Below, one piece after another: positions 35,493-44,030 of a stretch of DNA of 64,000 nucleotides. The stretch covers positions 451,643-515,642 of the forward strand of contig JAMLJA010000001.1 in the NCBI GenBank assembly GCA_023953905.1, read 5' to 3'. The first letter of the stretch is position 1, and each line of letters opens with the position of its first letter. The stretch comes from Rhizobiaceae bacterium. GTDB taxonomy: Bacteria; Pseudomonadota; Alphaproteobacteria; Rhizobiales; Rhizobiaceae. The notes beneath the pieces were generated by a model. The model ran no database searches. It was given only the letters and a program-made list of their open reading frames with translations, and was not told the origin of the DNA. The translations under genes and the position numbers were made by a program.

Positions 35493-36009
35493 GAAATTCC
35501 CCCAGCCCCCAGATCCCGCGAAACGTTATCTAAACCAGCAGATGTTGCAAGGGGATCGCACTCTTTTCAGATCTGGAAACCTCTCACTGGACCGAACACT
35601 TGGGCCTCAAGATATTCCCCACAGATCCTTCATCCCTACGGGCATCTCGAGATATTTGACCGTGATCTGAACGGTTTTCCTGAGATCAAAGCTGCGTCGG
35701 GCAGTTCACAGCCAAAAGGTAACTCGCCCGTGACGGCCTGATGGTACGACGCGTTGTATTTCGCGTGGACCGATTCTCGGTCTGACTTCCCACAGAACTT
35801 TCAGCCAGCGGCGATTACTTGTGTTCTGGTACAGGGCGCAGGTGGGCAACCCACCGGCTAAGGGGCGAAGACACATTTGGCATCGAGCCGCTGGAACGCG
35901 AGTTAGGAGTCAGCAGCATATTGAGTCTCGATTCGTTCGGAACCCATGCCCCATCCAGACATTTCCTGCTTAGGAATAAATTGCCTGCTGCGGCGTATGG
36001 AGGGAAGAC
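35493..36009. other. 517-base gap without a convincing gene
   Basis: Between the divergent large-protein gene and the BA14K-like gene. Open frames here are short, arginine/proline-rich or lack ribosome sites. The segment must hold both promoters, but no clear -35/-10 pair was found. No repeat or RNA gene seen. Confidence 0.5.
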
Positions 36010-36750
36010 GTGAAACTGATCTACAGCACGATGGCAATAGCGGCCGGTTTCGTCGGATCTATGTGCATTTTCGCAGTCGGCGCCGGAACTGCCGCGTATT
36101 TTATCGCTATTGAGCCGCACGACGGGCCCGGCCCGGCAGTCGATGTGGCTGATCTATGGACGGCGTCGCCTGTGTCCGTGAGCGACCCGTCACATAGTTT
36201 GAATCGCCTGCCGCCCCGCACGCGCAGCGCGTTTGCCACACCCGCGGAGGCTGCGGACCCGTCAGTTCCTCTGGAGGTCGCCGATGCAGGCTCAGCCGAC
36301 ATGGATTCGACACTCTCCAGCAGCGAACCCGCCCCTCAGAATGATCCTCAAATTGAATTGCTTGCCCAGCACGTCGCCTGGTGCTTGGACCACTACCGCT
36401 CGTACCAGCCCGAAGACGACAGCTACACCGCTTATTCCGGCGGCCGTCGCGCATGTGTTTCGCCTTATACCGATGAGATCGTCAGCTGGGCCGAGCGTTC
36501 TTCGTCAGACCTGACGGCCTACGCAGACGATCCCAGCAGCGCCCGGCGCGCCACCGTAGAAGCTCGCTTCCAGCACGCGTTGCAGGAAGGCGGCGCGGAC
36601 ACCGGCGCCCTGATCTACGCCTCGGCCGATGCAGGAATCGTCCTCACTGACGACCATATTCGCAATTGCTACGACCGTTATCGCTCCTACCGTCCCGAGG
36701 ATAACAGCTACCAGCCATATGGCGGTGGCCCGCGCCGGCAGTGTGAGTAG
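36010..36750 (+). CDS. BA14K-like membrane-anchored protein with two lectin-type motifs
   Basis: 246 residues. One N-terminal helix (about 5-33) anchors a Pro/Ser/Asp-rich linker (35-115). Two BA14K signatures follow: HVAWCLDHYRSYQPEDDSYT (121-140) and HIRNCYDRYRSYRPEDNSYQ (216-235), each ending in a glycine/arginine patch and cysteine. BA14K proteins are surface immunoreactive, lectin-like proteins known from Brucella and rhizobia and usually carry one such motif; here the motif is duplicated around an ~80-residue helical spacer. GTG 36010 follows GGAGGGAA. Isolated gene. Confidence 0.78.
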   Translation: MKLIYSTMAIAAGFVGSMCIFAVGAGTAAYFIAIEPHDGPGPAVDVADLWTASPVSVSDPSHSLNRLPPRTRSAFATPAEAADPSVPLEVADAGSADMDSTLSSSEPAPQNDPQIELLAQHVAWCLDHYRSYQPEDDSYTAYSGGRRACVSPYTDEIVSWAERSSSDLTAYADDPSSARRATVEARFQHALQEGGADTGALIYASADAGIVLTDDHIRNCYDRYRSYRPEDNSYQPYGGGPRRQCE

Positions 36751-37274
36751 ACCAGCCTCTGCCGGAGGCTATCGCTCACAACTGTCCGGATCTGCCATGC
36801 GTTCGCCTATCCAATCTCAAGGTCAGACTTCTTGATCGAACAGAGCACGCTGAAGCACGGATTGACCAGGTTGCCGATGCGAAGCCTACAGGCCTGCGTT
36901 ACCAGCTGATGCGCATCGTGGAGGGCAAGGCCAGTCCGACGAGCCGTCCAGCATACAGCTACCCGCACGCCGGTTTCGCGTTGCAGGCTGCAAGCGCCGC
37001 CTCTGAGTGAGCGTGGTTGTAGCGACGCAGGCAACCGCGATCCCATTTTGCGCAGCCACGATCTCGGCCGCGAACTCCATCGTTTTCCTACGATAAAATC
37101 CGTTTTCCAGGTCCGGACTGTCTCGCATAGCGCAGGGAAGGCTCGCGCGGTGCGATACGCGATTTGGGTGGAATAAATAGTGCTATAGCCACGCAAACGT
37201 GGCTGCGCGTCATGGGCCTCGCTGGTGCGCAGGTTGCCGATGCCATCCAGCAAGAAGGGCGGCGATCACGAAAA
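36751..37274. other. 524-base gap without a convincing gene
   Basis: No frame reads as a known protein. The words GGTTGCCGATGC occur twice (near 36869 and 37233), and a hairpin AGCCACG-CAAA-CGTGGCT lies at 37187-37204. The gap marks the left side of the lower-GC catabolic block and could hold decayed mobile or recombination debris, but nothing identifiable remains. Confidence 0.4.
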
Positions 37275-38897
37275 TCAGCGTTTGCCTCGGATGATGTCCG
37301 AAGCATGTTCCGCGATCATTAGCGTGGGCGCATATGTGTTGCCTGAAGGAACTGTTGGCATCACCGAAGCATCCACGATCCGTAGCCCGTCGACTCCTCG
37401 GACCTTCAAGTCCGATCCAACGACAGTGTCCGGATCACCCTCTGAACCCATTCGGCAAGTGCCGCAGAAATGATAAATCGTTGACCCGTAAAGTCTGGCG
37501 AAATCCAACAATTCCTGGTCGGTTCCGACTTGCGGCCCCGGAGTTTCCTCCCGCTCCACAAAGGGCTCCATGGATGCAGTGTTCAAAAAGCGCCGGCTTA
37601 ACTTCAAGCCTGCGACTATAGCGCTCTGGTCGGCGGCATGCTCCAGGTAGTTTGGCTGGATTATTGGATCATCCCGCCAATTTCCACTGCGAATCTCAAC
37701 AAAACCTCGGCTCAGCGGGCGATGCTGCCAAGTGGCTAGGGAAAACCCCGGAAATGTGTCCACCACGCCGAACTGCCCCGCTTTGAAGCTCAATGGCGTG
37801 AGCACAAACTGAAGGTCGGGCCGATCAAGCGCGCTGTCCGATCGAGCAAATACATAGGCCAGAGAGGAGCTTAATCCAAGAATACTCGGTTGTTTGAGTA
37901 TCCACTTTAGAATCTCGCCTCCGAGATATGGCCAGCGCGACAGCTCGTTGGCAGTTCTAGCATTCCGGATCCGGACAACCGTGCGAGTACCGTAGTGATC
38001 TTGAAGATTTCTCCCCACTCCTTTCAGGTTTGATACAACGTCAATCCCGTTTTCACTAAGGACACTTCCAGGCCCAATTCCGGACAACTGCATCAGCTTG
38101 GGCGTGTTCAATGCCCCGGAGCAGACAATCACCTCTCTCTTGGCGATAACCTCTTTTTGCATTGAGGTGCGATTGTCGTGATATCGCACGCCCATCGCCC
38201 GACGGTTTTCAAACAATATTTTAGTCGCGTGTGCTTGAACACGAACATCAACGCGTGAGCGCACCGGACGGAGAAAGGCATGGGACGCGCTTACACGACG
38301 TCCGTCCTCAATCACCCGCTGCAGGGTACCAACTCCCTCCTGAGAAGGGCCATTGTAGTCGGGATTGCGCGGCAGCCCCAACTCACTCACGCCCTCGATA
38401 AAGGCGTCGACCGCGGGACTTTTCCAGTCGGCATCGCTTACTGGTAGCTCACCAAGCGTTCCATGATACTGATTAGCCATACCTCCGATACGCCGCTCGG
38501 AGCGCTTGAAGTACGGCAGGACATTATTGTACGCCCAGCCGTTCGCTCCTAGCGCTTCCCACTCGTCGTAATCCTCGTGTTGTCCGCGGTTATAGATCAT
38601 CCCGTTGATCGAGCTTGATCCCCCGAGTGTACGTCCCTGGGGAGCAAAAACAGGTCGCATAGCAGTTCCGGGACTTGGCTCGGTCTTGAATTGCCAAGCA
38701 TAGGTCGGATTGAACAGGAGTTTAATCACTCCTGCTGGAATACGGATCATCGGGTGGCGGTCTTTTGGCCCGGACTCCAATACGCAAACACGAATTGATG
38801 GATCCTCACTGAGCCTTGCTGCGAGGACGCAACCTGCCGCACCGCCTCCCACGATTACATAGTCGAATTCATCCCGATCATCGCCGGTTATGCTCAT
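37275..38897 (-). CDS. GMC-family FAD alcohol dehydrogenase/oxidase
   Basis: About 540 residues. DYVIVGGGAAGCVLAARLSE binds FAD, GRTLGGSSSINGMIYNRGQ is GMC signature 1, and VIVCSGALNTPKLMQLSGIG is signature 2. The C-terminal domain keeps the active-site histidine in YHFCGTCRMG and an asparagine in PSGNTYAPTLMIAE. Such enzymes oxidise primary alcohols (choline, polyols, aryl or glycol alcohols) to aldehydes. An aldehyde dehydrogenase gene lies just upstream in the same direction, so the two probably act in sequence. Start ATG 38897 is chosen over 38945 because the FAD strand should begin within ~15 residues. Base composition is lower in GC than the flanks. Confidence 0.85.
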   Translation of the reverse strand: MSITGDDRDEFDYVIVGGGAAGCVLAARLSEDPSIRVCVLESGPKDRHPMIRIPAGVIKLLFNPTYAWQFKTEPSPGTAMRPVFAPQGRTLGGSSSINGMIYNRGQHEDYDEWEALGANGWAYNNVLPYFKRSERRIGGMANQYHGTLGELPVSDADWKSPAVDAFIEGVSELGLPRNPDYNGPSQEGVGTLQRVIEDGRRVSASHAFLRPVRSRVDVRVQAHATKILFENRRAMGVRYHDNRTSMQKEVIAKREVIVCSGALNTPKLMQLSGIGPGSVLSENGIDVVSNLKGVGRNLQDHYGTRTVVRIRNARTANELSRWPYLGGEILKWILKQPSILGLSSSLAYVFARSDSALDRPDLQFVLTPLSFKAGQFGVVDTFPGFSLATWQHRPLSRGFVEIRSGNWRDDPIIQPNYLEHAADQSAIVAGLKLSRRFLNTASMEPFVEREETPGPQVGTDQELLDFARLYGSTIYHFCGTCRMGSEGDPDTVVGSDLKVRGVDGLRIVDASVMPTVPSGNTYAPTLMIAEHASDIIRGKR

Positions 38898-38969
38898 TTG
38901 CGTGACTCGTCTGCATATACAACGCCGCCACCGCGACGTGACCATGGAGGAATAGAAGTAGACTAAGGA

Positions 38970-40403
38970 TTAGACCGCGATTGCGGGGCACCCGATGATG
39001 CTCTTGACCTCGAGATACTCTCGCAGCCCGAACTCACCCCATTCGCGTCCATTTCCGGAGCGCTTGCGGCCACCGAATGGCGCACCGTAATCAGGAGCGG
39101 GATAATTGAGGTGGATCGAACCCGCTACAAGCCTGCCAGCGATCTGACGTGCTCGTTCAGCGTCGGGTGATTGGATGTGCGCACTAAGGCCATATTCCGT
39201 GCTGTTGGCAATTTCTATGGCCTCCTCTTCGGACGAGTAAGGCATTATACAAAGGACCGGTCCGAAGACCTCGGTCTGCGCGATCGCCATATCGCTGGTG
39301 ACGTCCGTAAAGATGGTTGGACGCACATAGTAACCACTCTCCAGATGAGGCGGCCGCCCCGCCCCGCCTGTGACAACACGAGCGCCTTCGTCTTCAGCTT
39401 GCCCGATCAGGCGCTGGATCCTTTCGAACTGTGCTGCATTGACCACGGGTCCAAGATCTGTTGCCTCATCGCGAGGATCGCCAACCCGCAAATTGTCGGC
39501 TGCGTCTTTCGCTATTTGACACACTTCTTCAAGCACATCTGACGGAACCAACATCCGGGTGGGAGCCGCGCACGACTGCCCGGAATTTGCAAAACAGGCC
39601 GCTACACCTTTGCGAACAGAAGTTTGAAGGTCCGCGCCTTTCAAGATCAAATTTGCGGTCTTGCCCCCCAGTTCCTGCGAAACGCGCTTGACAGTTGGGG
39701 CGGCGTTGCGCGCAACCTCCACGCCGGCGCGTGTGGATCCAGTAAATGACACCGCATCAACGTCAGGATGAGTGCACAGTGGAACGCCGACGTTTTCCCC
39801 TGTGCCAAAAAGGAGATTAAACACCCCTGCGGGAACTTCAGCCTCGTCGATGACTTCCGCAAAAAGACGGGCGCTAATCGCAGAGTACTCGCTCGGCTTC
39901 ACGATCATTGTGCAGCCCGCCGCAAATGCTGGGGCAAACTTGACCACAACTTGATTGATGGGCCAGTTCCAAGGTGTAATCAGCGCGCACACGCCGACGG
40001 GCTCGTACACAATTTTAGTGGTTGAATGCTGCTCCTCGAACGTGAAGTTCTCCAACACATTGATTGCTTCCATGAGGTGCGCCGGACCCCTTGGGACTTG
40101 AGCCGACCGTGCAAACGTTATTGGCGCCCCCATTTCCTGGCGGATGGCCTCGGCAAACTCGTTCTCGCGAGCCCGGAAGATTTCTAGGATCCGCCGCAGC
40201 ATAGCGGCCCGCTCTGTTGGCGCCGTGTTTGAAAACGCGGGCAAAGCGGCTCGGGCGGCTTTCACGGCTTTAGCTACATCCGATTCGCTTCCCAACGCGA
40301 CCTTGCCGGCCTCTTTTTCCGTGGCTGGATCGATAAGCGTCAACCACGACGGGCGATCAGGGGCGGTCCACTCTCCATTGATGTAGAACTGGTTGATTAT
40401 CAT
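38970..40403 (-). CDS. NAD(P)-dependent aldehyde dehydrogenase
   Basis: 477 residues of the ALDH superfamily. Catalytic cysteine in FANSGQSCAAPTR, general-base glutamate in VSQELGGKTANLIL, ITPWNWPINQVVVKFAPAFA for the substrate/cofactor cleft and TEVFGPVLCIMPY near the C-terminus are all intact. AGGAGG precedes ATG 40403 by 6 bases. It should oxidise the aldehyde made by the GMC enzyme 73 bases downstream to a carboxylate. It diverges from the TRAP binding-protein gene, with one shared control region at 40404-40599. Substrate unknown. Confidence 0.9.
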   Translation of the reverse strand: MIINQFYINGEWTAPDRPSWLTLIDPATEKEAGKVALGSESDVAKAVKAARAALPAFSNTAPTERAAMLRRILEIFRARENEFAEAIRQEMGAPITFARSAQVPRGPAHLMEAINVLENFTFEEQHSTTKIVYEPVGVCALITPWNWPINQVVVKFAPAFAAGCTMIVKPSEYSAISARLFAEVIDEAEVPAGVFNLLFGTGENVGVPLCTHPDVDAVSFTGSTRAGVEVARNAAPTVKRVSQELGGKTANLILKGADLQTSVRKGVAACFANSGQSCAAPTRMLVPSDVLEEVCQIAKDAADNLRVGDPRDEATDLGPVVNAAQFERIQRLIGQAEDEGARVVTGGAGRPPHLESGYYVRPTIFTDVTSDMAIAQTEVFGPVLCIMPYSSEEEAIEIANSTEYGLSAHIQSPDAERARQIAGRLVAGSIHLNYPAPDYGAPFGGRKRSGNGREWGEFGLREYLEVKSIIGCPAIAV

Positions 40404-40483
40404 TCGAACCTCCTGTCGTGAGCAGCCGGTCTATGGGCAGTCCCACACGCCTTGAGCCTCCTGTTGAGCTAACACGGCGTCAA

Positions 40484-40511
40484 TTGACACTCAAGACTGT
40501 ATTATTGTAGT
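40484..40511 (+). promoter_or_regulatory. Promoter of dctP1 overlapping a putative GntR operator
   Basis: TTGACA at 40484-40489 and a weak -10 TGTAGT at 40506-40511 (16-base spacer) point to the TRAP gene. Between them lies GTATTATTGTAG (40499-40510), which matches 10 of 12 bases of the word shared with two other promoters in this region (43941 and 50885). Confidence 0.5.
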
Positions 40512-40599
40512 CCCGTAGCACGAACACACGTTCGGTATGATGCTTGAGGCCGGATTGCGGCTGAGAACGAATTCGCAAGCTTAACGGGAGGTTCTGAGA

Positions 40600-41649
40600 A
40601 TGACGATTTTTAGCTTGAAGACTAAGTCGATTCTGAGCGGTATCGCTCTTACAGGCGGGGTGCTGGCCGCTACCCTTAGCGCGACGGTAACTAGCTCTGC
40701 CCAGAGCCGTCCAGAGTATGACCTTACTATGGGTGTGATGACGTCGCCGACAGACGTCTACGACGAAATGACGAAGCTCATTCCCGAACGGATCTCGGCA
40801 GCAACCGACGGACGAGTGTCTGTGACCTTAAGCTCGTCGCTAGTGGCGGCCAACCAAATCGCAAGCGCCGTCAGAGACGGCCGAGTTCCGATCGTTGCAG
40901 CCACGCATGCGTATATTGCTGCGGAAGAACCGCGCATTTCCATATTCAGCCTGCCGGGGCTGATCAACAACATCGAAGAATATGAGGCAACCCGAAAAGC
41001 TTTTTGGCGGGACGACGTCGCTCAATTCTGGAAGGAAAAATGGAATGCGGAGATGTTGGCCGACGGGCCCTACTGCCCCGTCGTCCTTTTCTCTCGAGAG
41101 CCTATTCAAACAGTCGATGCCTTTAAGGGAAAGCGCGTAAGAATTTTCGATCCAAGCTCGGCGGCCTTGATGAATTCACTTGGTGCGGTACCGGTGCCCA
41201 TGCCCACGACCGAGGTGACCCCAGCACTTGAGCGAGGCGTCATAGATGCAGTCCTAACATCCATTTGCGCTGGCGCAGCATTTGAGCTGGCGCGGGTCGC
41301 TCCGCATGTACAAGAATGGGAGATGGCTCCCATCACAGGCTGGGCCATCCTCGTTAACGCAGAAATTTGGGAAGAAATGCCAGAGGATCTGCGTAGCGAC
41401 ATACAGTCCGCAATGAGCGAGATCGAGGCGGAGGCGTTTTCTACTTACGGAACCTATGTAGAAAGAGCAAAAGCTAGCATCCGTTCATTGGGTTCGGAAA
41501 TTTGGGAAGCGCCGGAGGAATTGAAGCAACAGGTCCGCACGAAGGAGTTGACGGATGGGGCCTACGACGCATGGTACGCTAGGGCTAAAGAGGCAGGTTT
41601 CGACGGACCGGCATATATTGCCAAGGTGCGCAACGCTCTAGGCAAATGA
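40600..41649 (+). CDS. dctP: TRAP transporter periplasmic binding protein, copy 1
   Basis: 349 residues with a signal peptide (basic start, LSGIALTGGVLAATLSATVTSSAQS). The DctP fold shows PSSAALMNSLGAVPVPMPTT, the region around the carboxylate-binding arginine (KGKRVRIFDP), TPALERGVIDAVLTS and GWAILVNAEIW. The gene is 196 bases from the divergent aldehyde dehydrogenase. A colinear paralogue lies at 42832 on the other strand. No membrane subunits follow directly, so it probably shares the DctQM protein at 44031. AT-richer than copy 2 (29 of 60 bases are G or C in row 40981), which fits separate acquisition. Ligand unknown, likely an organic acid. Confidence 0.88.
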   Translation: MTIFSLKTKSILSGIALTGGVLAATLSATVTSSAQSRPEYDLTMGVMTSPTDVYDEMTKLIPERISAATDGRVSVTLSSSLVAANQIASAVRDGRVPIVAATHAYIAAEEPRISIFSLPGLINNIEEYEATRKAFWRDDVAQFWKEKWNAEMLADGPYCPVVLFSREPIQTVDAFKGKRVRIFDPSSAALMNSLGAVPVPMPTTEVTPALERGVIDAVLTSICAGAAFELARVAPHVQEWEMAPITGWAILVNAEIWEEMPEDLRSDIQSAMSEIEAEAFSTYGTYVERAKASIRSLGSEIWEAPEELKQQVRTKELTDGAYDAWYARAKEAGFDGPAYIAKVRNALGK

Positions 41650-42035
41650 TCTAGCGGCCACACATCAAGAACAGACTTTAATAGTCGACGCACTACAAAA
41701 AGCGGGATTCCGGCGACGGCTGGAATTCCGCTTGAATTATGTAAAAGCTGGGCAAGGTATTTTCAGCCTGGCACTCGTAACGGCACTACAATCGGCAGCC
41801 CATATCGGCAGAGATACCGGTTTTCTGTTTCCGTCAGTTCATCCGAACCGGTGCCGAAGAGGACGAATTCCCGGGCGCCCAGTCTTTGCATCGCAGGGCT
41901 CTCTCCGGCGAGTGAACCGGTTCTGCTGCGGCTTTGGCATTTCCCAAACCGGAAGTTAGCGAGAGCTGAAATTCGAGGCTAGCTGATCACGCGCCAAAAG
42001 AGACTTTGAGTGAGCCTTCGGGAAACCCGGCGGTT
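41650..42035. other. 386-base gap with a long hairpin (41700-41733)
   Basis: Convergent region between dctP1 and gntR. The hairpin has 15-base arms (41700-41714 and 41719-41733, two G-U pairs) and a GACG loop. Five A residues precede it, so on the minus strand a T run follows and it would stop the gntR transcript; on the plus strand it can stop dctP1. The rest of the gap shows no gene. Confidence 0.6.
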
Positions 42036-42713
42036 TCAGTCGCCTTCGCCCAGCGCAACTGAAGCAGCCCGGCCGACGTGGGCCACAGCCAATTTTCTGG
42101 CCTTCGACGCGTCCCGTGCAATGAGCGCGTCGACGAGATCACCCAGTTCTTTGATGCTCTCCTCGATTCGGCCCGGCGCCTGCAGAGAGCGGGCACGCAA
42201 CAGCATGATACGCGAATTGAGGAAATGCAGACTGGTTCCGAGTGCGGCATTTCCGGAACCGCTGATCAAGCTGGCATAGAACTCATTTTTCGCCTTCAAC
42301 CGCTCGAGACTGTTGCTGCTCTGTGACGAGGATTTCAGTGTCTCAAATGCATCGAGCAGATGCTGGCGCGCTTCGTCAGAGGCCTCCGCTGCGAAGAGCT
42401 CGCTGGCGAGCCCCTCAAGTTCAGCGCGAACGCGATAGATGTCCTTGGCTTCTTTTCCGGATAGGGTCGCGACCACCGGCCCACGATGCGGTACGACATC
42501 GATCAACCCTTCGGATTCGAGTTGCCGCAGCGCTTCGCGCACCAACGTACGGCTGACGCCGGTTGTCTCGCACAGTACCCTCTCCGGCAAGCGTTCTCCA
42601 GGCTTGAAATGCCCGAGTGCGATCGCATTGCGAATGCTGTCCGTGACGCCATGACGAAGCGGCGCTGCATGTCGTTCGACTTTAAGATCCACTACTTTGC
42701 CCTGTACGATCAT
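42036..42713 (-). CDS. GntR-family transcriptional regulator, FadR/FCD subgroup
   Basis: About 225 residues. N-terminal winged helix-turn-helix: GVTDSIRNAIALGHFKPGER, then SRTLVREALRQLESEGLIDV and RGPVVATLSGKEA. C-terminal helical FCD ligand domain with RVRAELEGLASELFA and a distal histidine in SLHFLNSRIM. Such proteins bind a carboxylate effector and usually repress nearby catabolic genes. It lies between the two dctP copies. ATG 42713 was chosen; TTG 42773 is more likely the -35 box (TTGACA, with TAAAGT 16 bases on). The likely operator word recurs at 40499, 43941 and 50885. Confidence 0.85.
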   Translation of the reverse strand: MIVQGKVVDLKVERHAAPLRHGVTDSIRNAIALGHFKPGERLPERVLCETTGVSRTLVREALRQLESEGLIDVVPHRGPVVATLSGKEAKDIYRVRAELEGLASELFAAEASDEARQHLLDAFETLKSSSQSSNSLERLKAKNEFYASLISGSGNAALGTSLHFLNSRIMLLRARSLQAPGRIEESIKELGDLVDALIARDASKARKLAVAHVGRAASVALGEGD

Positions 42714-42831
42714 CGAATTGTCCGATTGTGCTATCGGTTGCGAACACTTTAACGTAGGAAACAGGACTGTCAAAAATACAAATCCGCGCCCGTCGCCGGA
42801 CGCGGATCGTTTCTCCTTCAGCTAGGCCGTA

Positions 42832-43863
42832 TCAGTTCTTGCCGAGTGCTTCGCGCACCTTCGCAACATAGGCCTTTCCATCGACACCAAGTTCCGTCGC
42901 GCGAGCATACCAGGATTCATAGGCAGGATCGGCATATTGAGGCGCACTGGCCGCCGCCTTGAGCTCATCGGACGCCACCCAAAGTTCTGAACCAAGCGAT
43001 TCGACCTTCTCGACAGCAGTGTCGATGTAGGTTTGATAGGTCGAAAACGCCTCTTCCTGCAATTCAAGCATAGCAGTTTCAATCTGCTTCTTGAGATCGT
43101 CAGGCATTTCCTTCCAGACATCCGCATTAACCAGAATGACCCAGCCAGTCACTGGTGACATCGCCCAATCCTGGACATTTGGTGCGACACGCGGAAGCTC
43201 GAACGCTGAGCCCACGCAGATCGAGGTGAATACCGCATCGATGACGCCTCTTTCGAGAGCCGGCGTCACCTCAGATGTGGGCATCGGAACCGGTTGAGCA
43301 CCGAGTGCGCTCATGAGTTCCGCCGTCTGCGGATTATGGATTCTGACGCGCTTGCCCTTGAAGTCTTCGACGGTATGGATCGGGGTCTTCGAGAACAGTG
43401 CCGTGGGGCACCAGGCACCGTCGGCGAGCATGACCGCATTCCAATTCTCCGCCCAGATGTTCTTCACGTCCTCACGCCAGAACGCTTCACGAACCGCCGT
43501 GTACTCATCAATGTTGTTGATTAGCCCGGGCAGATTGAAAATGCCCATCCGCGGGTCTTCCGAAGAGATGTAGGTGTGCAATGCCGCCGACATTGGGATG
43601 CGACCGTCGCGCACTGCGCTGGCGACCTGATTGGCAGCCACGAGCGAGTCGCTGACGGTTATTTGCACGCGTCCGTCAGTGGCTTTCGAGATACGTTCGG
43701 GCAACCCCTGGGTCATCGCGGTGTAGACGTCCCCAGGCGACGTGATCACCGCCATGGTGAAGTCGTACTCGGGACGGTCCTGCGCAAAAGCCGCCGACAT
43801 AGCTGACACCATTACCGCCGTAACCGTTGCTCCGGACAGGAGACGCTTGAAACCCTCGATCAT
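42832..43863 (-). CDS. dctP: TRAP transporter periplasmic binding protein, copy 2
   Basis: 343 residues with signal peptide (VTAVMVSAMSAAFA-QDRPEY). It aligns without gaps to copy 1 over the mature chain, with well over half the residues the same by eye: shared stretches include LVAANQ, ASAVRDGR, LPGLINNI, FKGKRVRI and TSEVTPALERGVIDAV. GGAGG precedes ATG 43863. It diverges from the dctQM fusion gene, the usual partner arrangement, so this is probably the cognate binding protein. Its GC content is close to that of the dctQM operon. Ligand unknown. Confidence 0.9.
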   Translation of the reverse strand: MIEGFKRLLSGATVTAVMVSAMSAAFAQDRPEYDFTMAVITSPGDVYTAMTQGLPERISKATDGRVQITVSDSLVAANQVASAVRDGRIPMSAALHTYISSEDPRMGIFNLPGLINNIDEYTAVREAFWREDVKNIWAENWNAVMLADGAWCPTALFSKTPIHTVEDFKGKRVRIHNPQTAELMSALGAQPVPMPTSEVTPALERGVIDAVFTSICVGSAFELPRVAPNVQDWAMSPVTGWVILVNADVWKEMPDDLKKQIETAMLELQEEAFSTYQTYIDTAVEKVESLGSELWVASDELKAAASAPQYADPAYESWYARATELGVDGKAYVAKVREALGKN

Positions 43864-43940
43864 CTATAATCCTCCACGTGTTTGATCACGAGCCAGCGTT
43901 GGTGACGCGTTCCAAATGCCTGGCCCTTCGTGCTACCAGC

Positions 43941-43969
43941 ATACGATAATACATTCTGTTGCCTGTCAA
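43941..43969 (-). promoter_or_regulatory. dctP2/dctQM control region with putative GntR operator
   Basis: ATACGATAATAC at 43941-43952. On the minus strand TTGACA (43969-43964) stands 11 bases before this word, the same order as TTGACA plus the word at 40484-40510 upstream of dctP1. A good -10 was not found. The site lies between dctP2 and dctQM and could control both. Confidence 0.5.
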
Positions 43970-44030
43970 GCCGCGTGCATGTTAACCAGCCTGCACGCCG
44001 GCACCATCTCGGCACATGGAGGACCCTTCG

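Noticed and set aside
41732..41959. Small plus-strand gene after dctP1
   Set aside because: No ribosome site, begins at the end of a terminator-like hairpin, and the composition is not protein-like.
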